Shown piece by piece: positions 55,706 through 64,000 of a stretch of DNA of 64,000 nucleotides (position 1 is its first letter; the number at the start of each line of letters is the position of its first letter). The position numbers and the translations under genes were made by a program. The notes below the pieces were generated by a model that was given only the letters and a program-made list of their open reading frames with translations, searched no databases and was not told where the DNA came from. This stretch comes from Arcobacter sp. F155 (GTDB taxonomy: Bacteria; Campylobacterota; Campylobacteria; Campylobacterales; Arcobacteraceae): positions 17,567 to 81,566 of the forward strand of contig NZ_PDJU01000013.1 of NCBI RefSeq assembly GCF_004116455.1, written 5' to 3'.

Positions 55706-57057
55706 TGTCAGAAGAGAGAGTTATAACAGACACGAAAGAGCTTCTTGAAAAAATAGAAGACATTCACCCTAGTGATATAGCTTACTCTTTAAAAAAAGTC
55801 CACGCAGAAAATAGCCAAGACTTCTTTGATACTATTAAAAAAATCCCTGAAGACTTACTGGGTGAAGTTATCCTTGAACTTCCTGAATATCTAAGAGAAG
55901 ATGTTTATGAAGAACTATCAATTAAAAAACTAACAGAAGTAGTAGATGAACTAGAATCAGATGATGCTACAGATATCATTCAAGAGATTGAAGGAATTGA
56001 TGAAGATAAAGCTAAAGAAGTCTTTGATGGTCTAGAAGAAGAAGACCAAGAAGAGATTAATTGGCTTAAGAGATATAACCAAGATGAAGCTGGTTCATAC
56101 ATGCAGACTGAGCTTTTCTCTGCAAATATCAAAGATACTATTCAAAGTTCTATTGATAGATTAAGAGAGGGAAAAGCAAGTGATGAACTAGAAAATATTC
56201 ACCAAGTTTTTATTATTAATGATGATAAGAAACTTCTTGCCTCAATTCTACTTGAAGATTTAATTATCTTTGATTTTACTAAAACATATGAAGAGATTTT
56301 AAACTCTCATGAAGAGAACAAATTTAAACCCTTTGTTGTACAAGATAAAGATGATATTGATGATGTAGCAAAACAGTTTGAGAAATATGACCTTTCAGTT
56401 GTGGCTGTTGTTGGATATCAAGGTATGTTAATGGGTAGGATTACATCCGATGATATCTTAGATGTAATTGAAGAGAGTGCAACGGAACAAATGTACCAAT
56501 TAGCAGGTGTAGATGATGAGTTTGAGCAAGATGACAACTTACTTACCGTTGCTAAAAAAAGAGGTTTTTGGCTATTTTTAAACCTAGGAACTGCTATTTT
56601 AGCTTCTTTAGTTATTGGATTATTTGATGAAACTATTCAATCTTATGTTGCCTTAGCTATTTTAATGCCTATTGTTGCTTCAATGGGTGGAAATGCAGGA
56701 ACACAAACCTTAGCCGTAATGGTAAGACAACTTGCGTTAGGTGATATCGACTTTGATAATAGTAAAACTGCTATTAAAAAAGAGGTTTTTATCTCTATTT
56801 TTAATGGAGTAGTTTTTGCTGTAGTTATAGGATTAATTGCTTGGGTTTGGTTTGATAAAGCTATGCTTGGTGTTGTTATTGCAATGGCAATGGTTATAAA
56901 CTTATTTAGTGCAGGTTTCTTTGGAGCCTCAATTCCACTATTTCTTAAAAAACTTGATGTAGACCCAGCAATTGGAAGTACAGTACTACTTACAACTGTA
57001 ACAGATATTGTAGGTTTCTTCTCATTTTTAATGCTCGCAAAAGTAATTCTTCTGTAG
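55705..57057 (+). CDS. mgtE: Magnesium transporter MgtE
   Basis: Mg2+-gated channel of 450 aa. An N domain rich in acidic repeats (about 1-130), two CBS domains (about 135-255) and five membrane helices (about 280-450) with the family stretch PIVASMGGNAGTQTLAVMVR. The acidic N and CBS domains sense cytoplasmic Mg2+. It starts at TAATG overlapping the M23 gene, so the two are co-translated. Confidence 0.95.
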   Translation: MSEERVITDTKELLEKIEDIHPSDIAYSLKKVHAENSQDFFDTIKKIPEDLLGEVILELPEYLREDVYEELSIKKLTEVVDELESDDATDIIQEIEGIDEDKAKEVFDGLEEEDQEEINWLKRYNQDEAGSYMQTELFSANIKDTIQSSIDRLREGKASDELENIHQVFIINDDKKLLASILLEDLIIFDFTKTYEEILNSHEENKFKPFVVQDKDDIDDVAKQFEKYDLSVVAVVGYQGMLMGRITSDDILDVIEESATEQMYQLAGVDDEFEQDDNLLTVAKKRGFWLFLNLGTAILASLVIGLFDETIQSYVALAILMPIVASMGGNAGTQTLAVMVRQLALGDIDFDNSKTAIKKEVFISIFNGVVFAVVIGLIAWVWFDKAMLGVVIAMAMVINLFSAGFFGASIPLFLKKLDVDPAIGSTVLLTTVTDIVGFFSFLMLAKVILL

Positions 57058-57147
57058 CTTTATTTTTATTAAAAAATAGCTTTAAAGATACTCATTAAAT
57101 CTTTTAATTTGTAATATTATTGTAATATATGAAATTAAAGGTCAAAA

Positions 57148-58434
57148 ATGAGTAACGCATTAAAGATATGCTTAGTATATTTTACTTTTAGTTTTTTATG
57201 GATTTATTTTTCTGATAATTTACTACTCTATCTAAATCTAAGCAATGAAACATTAACTTTTATACAGACTATAAAAGGTCTTGCATTTATAGTAATAACT
57301 ACCCTACTTCTTTATATATTAATTAAATCTACTTTTTTAAAGATTGAAAAAATAGTAGATGAAAAAGAAAAAATCATTAATACTATTGCTTCTCCTATTA
57401 TAATATTCAATGAAGATGGCGAAATAATAAAACTCAATAAAGCAGTTTGTGAAATAACAGGATATAGTTTTAAAGAGATTGACCATATAAAAAAATGGAC
57501 AAAGATAGACCAAGACAATAAAAATAGTATTGTAAGTACTTTATCCTCTCTTTATAATATTAATGAAACCGTAGATAATGGTGAGTTTAATATAAAAACA
57601 AAAGATGGCAAAAATCTAATTTGGCACTTTAAAAGTGCTCCTTATGGAATAAGAGAGAATAAGCGTGTTATTATCTCAAATGCCTTAGATGTAACTCAAG
57701 TAAGAAGCAAAGAAAAACTATTAATGCAACAATCAAAAATGGCTGCAATGGGAGAGGTCTTAGAAAATATTGCTCACCAATGGAGACAACCTTTATCTAC
57801 AATTTCAAGTGCTTCAACAGGTATTAAACTACAACATGAGCTTGGTGTATTAAAAGATGAAATGTTTTTTGAATCCCTAGATATTATCAATAACTCTTCT
57901 CAATTTTTATCAAAAACAATTGATGACTTTAGAAGTTTCTTTAAGCCTGACCAAGAGAAACAATATTTTAATTTTGATGATGTATTTGAAAAAGTGAAAA
58001 TGATTATAAATAATAAGTTCAAAAATGAAGAGATTGAACTTATTAAAACCAGTGATGAAACAGAAGTTCTAAACTATAGTAATGCTCTTATCCAAGTTCT
58101 TATAAATATTTTTAATAACTCAAAAGATGCATTTATTGAGAACAATATAGATAAAAGAGTTATATTTATTGATGCTTATAAAGAAAAAGATAATCTAATA
58201 ATCAAAATAAAAGATAATGCAGGTGGAATTTCAAAAGATATTATAGATAAAGTATTTGAACCATACTTTACAACAAAACATAAAACACATGGAACAGGGA
58301 TTGGTTTATATATGTGTGAAGAGATTGTTACAAAACATATGCAAGGAAAAATTGAAGTACAAAATGAAGAGTTTACTTTTGAAGGTACTAAGTATAAAGG
58401 AACTCTATTTACAATAGAATTAGCTCTTTTATGA
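57148..58434 (+). CDS. PAS-domain sensor histidine kinase
   Basis: A 428 aa kinase with two N-terminal membrane helices (about 6-25 and 38-62) and almost no periplasmic loop, so its signal is membrane or cytoplasmic. A PAS domain follows (about 75-195), then HisKA with the acceptor histidine in NIAHQWRQPLS and a HATPase domain (IFNNSKDAF, DNAGGISKD, GTGIGLYMCEE). It is the third kinase in the window with the HQWRQPL box and the third without an adjacent response regulator. A terminator follows. Confidence 0.9.
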   Translation: MSNALKICLVYFTFSFLWIYFSDNLLLYLNLSNETLTFIQTIKGLAFIVITTLLLYILIKSTFLKIEKIVDEKEKIINTIASPIIIFNEDGEIIKLNKAVCEITGYSFKEIDHIKKWTKIDQDNKNSIVSTLSSLYNINETVDNGEFNIKTKDGKNLIWHFKSAPYGIRENKRVIISNALDVTQVRSKEKLLMQQSKMAAMGEVLENIAHQWRQPLSTISSASTGIKLQHELGVLKDEMFFESLDIINNSSQFLSKTIDDFRSFFKPDQEKQYFNFDDVFEKVKMIINNKFKNEEIELIKTSDETEVLNYSNALIQVLINIFNNSKDAFIENNIDKRVIFIDAYKEKDNLIIKIKDNAGGISKDIIDKVFEPYFTTKHKTHGTGIGLYMCEEIVTKHMQGKIEVQNEEFTFEGTKYKGTLFTIELALL

Positions 58435-58439
58435 TTTCT

Positions 58440-58469
58440 AATAAAGTAAGCTAAAAAGCCTACTTTATT
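58440..58469 (+). terminator. Terminator after the PAS kinase gene
   Basis: AATAAAGTA-A-GC pairs with GC-C-TACTTTATT (58440-58451 with 58458-58469; one internal mismatch) around a six-base loop, followed by TTTATG. It marks the edge between the conserved region and the accessory region. Confidence 0.75.
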
Positions 58470-58616
58470 TATGTAAAGATTGAGCCACTATTGAAAGAAA
58501 CTCATCTTTTGTTTTTTATATATAAACAACTTACTACAATTACCTATAAATAGACCATTATATAAACTTTTATTAGATATAATTAAATATAAATATATAT
58601 CAATAAATATAGATAT

Positions 58617-58652
58617 AACCACTTTTTTAAGATATAAATATTAAAAGTGGTT
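58617..58652 (+). promoter_or_regulatory. Inverted repeat in the integrase leader
   Basis: AACCACTTTT and AAAAGTGGTT (58617-58626 and 58643-58652) form a 10-bp stem with a 16-base loop directly before the integrase ribosome site (AAGGAAG). It could be an operator for the recombinase, a recombination arm site or an attenuator. Confidence 0.4.
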
Positions 58653-58666
58653 CAAGGAAGAATATT

Positions 58667-59962
58667 ATGCCTAATAGATACAAAATAGTCCTTAGTAATG
58701 GTTCTGCATCAAACTTTTATCTACTATCAGATACAGAACCAAGGGTTGATAAAGATGGTAATACTAAAGCACCAAATAGTGACTTTAAAATTCAAATTGA
58801 AGTAGCCACACAATATAACAATAAAAGAGTTAGAGGGAAAAAAAGTTATACAATGCCAAGAGGGACAACAATGGTTAAAGCCATTCAATCTCTTCAAGGG
58901 AAAAAAGCTGAAATAATTAATAAACTTAAAACTAATGGTAGTCTCAAAAATAAAAATATTCCAGTAATTGTCAAGGGTATTAATAGTAGAAAATTTAAAG
59001 ATTGTTGGAAAACTTATTATCAATCACGATTAAGTGCTGAAAAGATTAGAGAATCTACTTTTAAAGCTTATGAAATTATGTTCAATAAATATTTAAAACC
59101 TCTTCATAATAAGAATGTAGATGATATTACCATTCAAGATGTTCAAGCTATAGTGAATAAGGCAAAACAAAAAGGATTAAGTGCATCAAAAATATCACAT
59201 ATTAAGCCAACAATTAAACCAACATTAGAATACTATGATGTAATGTTAAATTGGACAAAACTAATTGAACCAAAAGTTTCTAATGAAAGAAAATATACTT
59301 ATCCTATAGAAACTACATCTAAAATTGTTAAAGCAATGGTTGAATATGAGAATACCCAAATTAAAAGTATATTTATGTTCTTACTAACAGGTAGAAGAAT
59401 TGGTGAAGTTATATCACTTAAATATGAAAATATTAATTGGAATAATCATACTTTTAAAATTGATGCTAAAGATGTAAAAAATAAAATAGAACTTGAGTTT
59501 ATTTTAACTCCAATATTAGCTGATGCAATAAAAAGTTTAGGGGAAGTTAAAGCAACTGGTAAGGTATTTAAATATACTGCTAAATGGGTTTTAAAACTAT
59601 TTAAAGAACTAACTGCATCTATGGGCATACATGACTTAGTTCTTCATGACATACGTTCAATGGTAGCACAGACATCTTTAAATGCTGGTGCAGATGTATA
59701 TGATGTAAGTTCAATGTTAGGTCATAAATCAATTAGAACAACAGAACAAAGATATGTTAACAAAACAAAAGAAAATGCTATTAAAGCACAAGATACATTT
59801 ACTAAAACTATTGGGATAAGTTCTGATATTATCGATGTAGAAGTTATGGAACCAACAAATGATAAGTTTAATTTAATTAAAAATATTTATCCAAATGTTA
59901 AGGATGAAGTTATTAAGCATGTAATAGATATTTTAGAAGGTAATTTTTTAAAATTTACATAA
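58667..59962 (+). CDS. Tyrosine recombinase / integrase
   Basis: A 431 aa tyrosine recombinase. An AP2-like or arm-binding N terminus (about 1-75), a core-binding SAM-like domain (about 105-200) and the catalytic domain with R244 (TGRRIGEV), H327 and R330 (HDIR), H353 (LGHKSIRTT) and Y363, so the active site is complete. It is a lone gene: no excisionase, phage or conjugation gene follows, and the next sequence is a truncated host-type gene. It probably belongs to the remnant of a genomic island. Confidence 0.92.
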   Translation: MPNRYKIVLSNGSASNFYLLSDTEPRVDKDGNTKAPNSDFKIQIEVATQYNNKRVRGKKSYTMPRGTTMVKAIQSLQGKKAEIINKLKTNGSLKNKNIPVIVKGINSRKFKDCWKTYYQSRLSAEKIRESTFKAYEIMFNKYLKPLHNKNVDDITIQDVQAIVNKAKQKGLSASKISHIKPTIKPTLEYYDVMLNWTKLIEPKVSNERKYTYPIETTSKIVKAMVEYENTQIKSIFMFLLTGRRIGEVISLKYENINWNNHTFKIDAKDVKNKIELEFILTPILADAIKSLGEVKATGKVFKYTAKWVLKLFKELTASMGIHDLVLHDIRSMVAQTSLNAGADVYDVSSMLGHKSIRTTEQRYVNKTKENAIKAQDTFTKTIGISSDIIDVEVMEPTNDKFNLIKNIYPNVKDEVIKHVIDILEGNFLKFT

Positions 59963-60135
59963 TAATTAAAGGTTTCATTTCGATGGCATGCTGGATGATG
60001 CTTTAAACTTATGACTTCAAAAGTGATTTTTTTTGTTCAAAAAGTCCTTAGGATTTGAGAAAATCACTAAATTCTACTTCTTGAACACTTTTTGGAACAA
60101 ATTATATGTCTAAACAAAGGTTATAAAACTAATAA
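59963..60135. other. Junction region after the integrase
   Basis: No gene seen. It contains GTGATTTT and AAAATCAC as inverted arms and three copies of a TTTGTTC motif, two of which (about 60028-60043 and, inverted, about 60089-60106) extend into AAAAAGT. These could be remnants of an attachment or terminal site; no clean direct repeat bounding the integrase was found. Confidence 0.35.
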
Positions 60136-60525
60136 GTTAGATTTTCTAATTTTGTTCCAAACCTTAGAGTTAGTGGAAAAAGTTTTAAAGTTGAAAAGGT
60201 TTGGTGTTCTATTGACTGTGGATTTGTATTTAATCCCCAAAATGTAGAAAATCAGATGATTAGTGGTATTAATTATGGATTAGCAACTCCTTTAAGTAGT
60301 GAGATTACTATCTCAAATGGTACTGCAGTACAAAACAACTTCTATGATTATACAGTTACAAGAGTTTCTGATGTTCCAGATATTCAAGTTAGTATTATAA
60401 ATTCAGGTGAAAAAATTGGTGGTATTGGTGAGCCAGGTACTCCTCCTATATTAGCTGCTGTACCAAATGCAATTTTTGATGCTACTGGAAAATTATATAC
60501 TTCAATGCCAATAAAAATGGGATAA
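60136..60525 (+). pseudogene. 3' remnant of a molybdenum hydroxylase large subunit (IorB/XDH-type)
   Basis: The frame opens at 60136 and runs 129 codons, but has no start codon for the first 40 although the homology continues through them. The protein matches the C terminus of isoquinoline 1-oxidoreductase beta-type molybdopterin-binding subunits: KVWCSIDCGFVFNPQNVENQ, then GLATPLSSEITI and IGGIGEPGTPPILAAVPNAI. The full protein would be about 700 aa. The missing 5' part was probably lost when the adjacent integrase element inserted or recombined. The downstream gene for cofactor maturation has also decayed. Confidence 0.8.
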
Positions 60526-60528
60526 TTG

Positions 60529-61892
60529 ATGTTTTTTGATAAAACAAATTTAAAGTTTATAGAAGACTTAAAACAAAGAGGCTTAGATATAGTATGTGTT
60601 AGTGTTACTGAAACAATAGGACACTGCTATGCTAAGCTTGGCAATATGATGTTTGTAAACTCTAAAGAGCAGTTTATAGGTGTTTTAGGAAGTCCTAGTT
60701 TACATGAAAAAATCATAGATTTAACAAAGCAGGCTTTAGAATCAAATAAATCAATTAGTTATGAGAATACTCCTAAAGATAAAAATTCAGCTCATGGTAT
60801 CAGTAGCTATGAACTACAGCCTTTTTATTTTGAAAAGAATTATGACTCTTTAAGTAAATTACTTACTAAGCCTTATTCTCTTTTAATTTTTGGTTCAGGT
60901 GCACATGTGAGTTCTTTAATAAATATGGCAAATCTAATGGGCTGGAAAACTGCGGTTATTGATTTAAAGATAAGAAAAGAGTATGTAAGACAAGCAGATG
61001 AATTAATCAAATTAGAAAAATTAGAAGATATTTTATCTTATGATTTAAGTTCCTGTAATGCTTCAGTAATATTAAGTCACTCTCCTAAGACGGATGATAC
61101 ATACCTTGAAGCACTTCTTAAATCAAATGTAGAGTACATAGGAATACTGGGAAATAAGAAAAACATGCAAAAAAAGCGCGAACAATTTAATCTTCAAGAT
61201 GATAAAAGATTTTTTGCCCCAGTTGGTTTTGATATAGGGGGGGGTATCACTCACCAATCAATTGCCCTATCAATATGTTCCCAAAGAGAAGCCAGGAAAA
61301 TGGGAAAATCTAATAACTTAGCAGTTTTAATACTAGCAGCAGGAACTTCAAGTCGTTTAGGGGAATCTAAGCAGCTTGTCAAGTTTCAAAATAAAACATT
61401 AATTCAAAACTCAATAAAAAAAGCTTTAGATGTAAATTCTAATGTAACAGTTGTATTGGGTGCAAATAAAGACTTGATAAGTAAAGAGATAATAAATTAT
61501 CCAATTTCAATTGTTATAAATAATGAATACCCAAAAGGAATAGGAAGTTCTATATCATACGGTATTTCATCTTTGTTGAGTTTGATAAAACACTAATAAT
61601 GCTTTGCGATCAACCTTTTATTCCTACTAGCCATTTGAAAAAACTAATATGCAAATCAAATGAAGAAAATGAAATAGTTTGTACTCACTATAAAGGCGAT
61701 ATTGCTGTTCCTGCAATATTCTCAAATAGTCACTATGAAAAACTCTTATCATTAAAAGGTGATAAAGGGGCAAAAATAATCATAAAAAGAAATAATTATA
61801 AATCAATCTTTTTAGATGATAGTTTAGCTTTTGATATAGATACAACAGAGGATAAAATATATTTAAACAAGAAAGTTATAGAACGTTATTGA
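60529..61892 (+). pseudogene. XdhC-MocA fusion, frameshifted
   Basis: A fusion for molybdenum cofactor insertion and processing. The first frame (60529-61596) has an XdhC/CoxI N domain, a Rossmann part (LLIFGSGAHVSSLINMANLM; then VGFDIGGGITHQSIALS) and the start of a MocA-type nucleotidyltransferase (AVLILAAGTSSRLGESKQLV). The second half of MocA (MLCDQPFIPTSHLKK onward) is in a different frame from 61599. One extra G after 61578 would join them as ...SSLLEFDKTLIMLCDQPF. A run of eight G lies at 61237-61244. It sits behind the truncated molybdenum hydroxylase gene. Confidence 0.8.
61237..61244 (+). repeat. G8 homopolymer inside the xdhC domain
   Basis: Eight consecutive G within a roughly 30 percent GC region. 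The reading frame continues through it as DIGGGI, so the present length keeps the frame open. In Campylobacterota long G tracts are classic slipped-strand phase-variation sites. Confidence 0.6.
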
Positions 61893-61941
61893 AACGTTAG
61901 TTCATGTATAATCATTTAATAAAAACTAAAAAGGATAAAAA

Positions 61942-62661
61942 ATGAAAGAATTAGTTGTAATTACAGGTGCAAGTTCAGGTATTGGAGAAGCAACAGCAAA
62001 AAGGTTTTCTGATGCAGGTCATCCTCTTTTATTAATTGCAAGGAGAGTAGAAAAACTTGAGGCATTAAACTTACCAAACTCTATTTGTACAAAAGTTGAT
62101 GTTACAGATTTTGATGAGATAAAAAAAGTTATAAGAGATGCAGAAGAAAAGTATGGAAAAACTGGTTGCTTAGTAAATAATGCAGGAGCAATGTTATTAG
62201 GTTCAGTTGATACACAAGACATAAAAGAGTGGCAAAAGATGTTTGACTTAAATGTTATTGCTGTATTAAACTGTATGCAAGCTGTACTATCTGATATGAA
62301 AGAGAATAGAACTGGAACAATTGTAAATATTTCTTCAGTTGCCGGTAAAAAAACATTCCCCGCTCATGCTGCTTATTGTGGTACAAAATTTGCAATTCAC
62401 GGAATCTCTGAAAATGTAAGAGAAGAAGTAGCTACTTTTGATGTAAGAGTTGTAACTATTGCCCCAGGTGCAGTTGAGACTGAACTATTATCGCATACAA
62501 CTGATGATGAAATTATCAAGGGTTATGAAGAATGGAAAGAATCAATGGATGGTGTAATTGTTGCAGATGATATTGCTAGATCAATTGAGTTTGTATACTC
62601 ACAACCACAAAATGTAAACATTAGAGAACTTGTAATCGCTGCAACTAGACAAGAACCGTAG
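61942..62661 (+). CDS. Short-chain dehydrogenase/reductase
   Basis: A 239 aa classical SDR enzyme. The NADP-type cofactor motif is TGASSGIGEAT (residues 7-17) with an arginine pair shortly after (LLIARRVEKL). NNAGA follows near residue 80, then the catalytic Ser in IVNISSVAGK and Tyr-Lys in YCGTKFA. It resembles YdfG-like 3-hydroxy acid dehydrogenases; substrate unknown. ATG follows AAAAAGGAT. It begins 49 bases after the frameshifted xdhC-mocA gene and is intact. Confidence 0.92.
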   Translation: MKELVVITGASSGIGEATAKRFSDAGHPLLLIARRVEKLEALNLPNSICTKVDVTDFDEIKKVIRDAEEKYGKTGCLVNNAGAMLLGSVDTQDIKEWQKMFDLNVIAVLNCMQAVLSDMKENRTGTIVNISSVAGKKTFPAHAAYCGTKFAIHGISENVREEVATFDVRVVTIAPGAVETELLSHTTDDEIIKGYEEWKESMDGVIVADDIARSIEFVYSQPQNVNIRELVIAATRQEP

Positions 62662-62679
62662 AAATAGCTAGAATATATA

Positions 62680-63648
62680 ATGAATTTTAAAGTTGTATCT
62701 TTTAATGATAGTTTAAAACTAAAAGCTATATCAATTTTTAATATCTTGAATATGAAAGAAGCTATTCATATTCAAGATGTCGATTTTTTGTTAATTGATA
62801 CAGCAACAATAGATGATAAAGCTATCGAATCCTATAAAAATAGAGAGGCCAGTTGTTTCCTACTTTTTGTTGTAAATAATGATGAAGATATAAAAAAACT
62901 TTTAAAAAATGGTTTTTCAAACTATATTCAATATTCTTTTTCTTCTGAAGAATTAAAAAGTTGGTGTAAGTTTTTTCAGAAGACAAAAAAAACAGAAATA
63001 ATTCACTTAAACCAAGAAATCAATATAAATCTCAAAAAAAGTGAAATATTCATAGATAATCAGATATATGTTTTAACAAAGCAAGAAATACTACTATTTA
63101 AATCTCTATCAAAAGGAGAGTTTATATCTACAAAAAATTTGAAGTCTTTATTAAAACTAAATAGTGATACATCTGTTAGAACACTTATTAATAGAATTAA
63201 AAAGAAAATTAAATTTGATATATTTATTCAAAAAAGAAATCATGGATATAAGCTAAATATTGATAATTTTGAAAAGGAAAACAATAATTCAGAACTTTAT
63301 ATAAAAGAACTGGAAGAGCAAAATGCATTAATTCAAAAAATAGTTGATAACTCTTCTGTTTATATTGTAACCTTTATTCATAAACAACTTTTTTGTATAA
63401 ATAAAGCTTTTAGAGATTTACTTGGTAATGAAGTTGTAAAAGAGCTTTGGGATGAGGAAAATGGTGACTTTTTTCAACTACTTGAATGTAATTCAAAGGA
63501 GAAAGAATATTTAAAAGATGAGCTATTAAATCATAAAACTATTAACAATGTAAGATTATATAATTTAAACTCAAATGAAAGCTTTAACTTTAAAGTTGAA
63601 ACTTTTTATTTTAGAAAACTAGATAAACATTTACTTATTTTTTCATAA
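62680..63648 (+). CDS. Atypical response-regulator-like protein with OmpR-type DNA-binding and PAS-like domains
   Basis: A 322 aa protein. Residues 1-95 resemble a receiver: D40 in DFLLIDTAT aligns with the phosphorylated aspartate, but the N-terminal acidic pair is missing and the usual Lys-Pro is replaced (YIQYSFSSEEL), so normal phosphorylation is doubtful. Residues about 118-200 form a winged helix of OmpR type (VLTKQEILLFKSLSKGEFIS; VRTLINRIKKKI; HGYKL). Residues about 215-322 look PAS-like. The order receiver-winged helix-PAS is unusual. It follows the SDR gene by 18 bases. Confidence 0.65.
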   Translation: MNFKVVSFNDSLKLKAISIFNILNMKEAIHIQDVDFLLIDTATIDDKAIESYKNREASCFLLFVVNNDEDIKKLLKNGFSNYIQYSFSSEELKSWCKFFQKTKKTEIIHLNQEININLKKSEIFIDNQIYVLTKQEILLFKSLSKGEFISTKNLKSLLKLNSDTSVRTLINRIKKKIKFDIFIQKRNHGYKLNIDNFEKENNNSELYIKELEEQNALIQKIVDNSSVYIVTFIHKQLFCINKAFRDLLGNEVVKELWDEENGDFFQLLECNSKEKEYLKDELLNHKTINNVRLYNLNSNESFNFKVETFYFRKLDKHLLIFS

Positions 63649-63936
63649 TCTCACCGATATTTATAAATCATTTTCTTCATAAGCTAAAATTACTTTTTCC
63701 CGAACAAGTTACCATCTATATCATTTTATTTCTAAGTTTTTCTAATTAAATAAAGCTTCTTTTATCTGTTAACAGAGCATAGACACTAAAAGATGAGTCA
63801 TAAAAACAAATTCAACAATCTGTTCTTTTAGAGAAATAATCTCTACTTTACAATCCTTCCAATATATGAGATATATAATGCCACTAAAAGTCAAGACAAC
63901 TATTTCGTAATTTAAATTCCACCTATCTCTGTATCG
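63649..63936. other. Gene-free stretch before the IS element
   Basis: These 288 bases show no convincing gene. A TAGAGA-N5-TCTCTA small hairpin lies at about 63830-63846. Near 63880-63905 a TGCCACTAAAAGTCAAGACA stretch resembles the terminal inverted repeat of IS150-group elements and may be the end of the IS whose transposase follows. Confidence 0.4.
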
Positions 63937-64000
63937 TTATGCAACATTTTTCATCTGATTTAAATAAACATTCATTGGCTTGTCATAACCTAATGCTGAA
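63937..64000 (-). mobile_element. IS3-family transposase (C-terminal end only)
   Basis: The minus strand encodes SALGYDKPMNVYLNQMKNVA followed by a stop at 63939-63937. This is the typical end of the OrfB integrase-core transposase of IS3-family elements, where HSALGYxTPxxVY is conserved. The remainder lies beyond base 64,000, so completeness cannot be judged. Confidence 0.75.

Noticed and set aside
58435..58666. tRNA gene as integrase attachment site
   Set aside because: No cloverleaf-like sequence or CCA-type acceptor was seen on either side of the integrase.
60256..60525. A separate 89-codon gene
   Set aside because: Homology to the molybdenum hydroxylase C terminus continues in frame upstream of this ATG, so the ATG is internal to a truncated gene.
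61560..61610. Programmed -1 frameshift joining the xdhC and mocA parts
   Set aside because: No slippery heptamer at the junction (TCT TTG TTG AGT); a one-base deletion is simpler, and the neighbouring gene is also broken.

Overview
The window is a piece of a low-GC chromosome from a member of the Campylobacterota, most likely Arcobacteraceae. I infer this from the gene order birA-parA-parB-atpF'-atpF-atpH-atpA and rpmH-rnpA-yidD-yidC-jag-mnmE, from peptidoglycan-trimming genes of the Csd/Pgp type, and from a heat-shock promoter that carries both HspR-type and HrcA-type operators. No search was run. All family names come from reading motifs.

Layout. Bases 1-4,620 (minus strand) hold the start of the F1Fo ATP synthase operon behind parB, parA and birA. 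Bases 4,680-11,340 hold an AEC transporter and then minus-strand housekeeping genes (fmt, proB, obgE, rpmA, rplU, ridA-like, dnaG). Bases 11,420-14,640 (plus) hold a LapB-like TPR protein, rnhA, rnc and aroC, closed by a clear terminator. Bases 14,738-16,036 hold a divergent NifX-like / DUF134-NifX pair. Next come htpX, a 5'-nucleotidase, two SixA-like phosphatases, a BaiN-like flavoprotein, and the mnmE-jag-yidC-yidD-rnpA-rpmH run. clpB follows with a consensus promoter. Bases 27,600-31,944 encode a histidine kinase with two membrane-tethered periplasmic binding proteins. Bases 32,018-37,154 hold rnhB, a thiamine-binding-like protein and two tandem ankyrin-repeat paralogues.

Bases 37,176-46,437 hold msrBA, an FAH-family hydrolase, a Nudix hydrolase, a fusion of two binding-protein domains to a histidine kinase, a YeiH transporter with a divergent LysR regulator, a DUF3465 protein and purH. 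At 46,582 an ammonium transporter is fused to a GGDEF domain. A four-gene operon (DUF2249, a 12-TM NnrS-like protein, DUF59, a 4-TM protein) lies behind a perfect FNR-type box. purL, a Csd6/Pgp2-like and a Csd1/Pgp3-like peptidoglycan enzyme, mgtE and a third histidine kinase follow.

From about 58,500 to the end the window is accessory and partly decayed: a lone tyrosine recombinase, the last ~130 codons of a molybdenum hydroxylase large subunit, a frameshifted xdhC-mocA fusion with a G8 tract, an SDR oxidoreductase, an atypical response-regulator-like protein, and the tail of an IS3-family transposase cut by the window end. No tRNA, rRNA or CRISPR array was seen.
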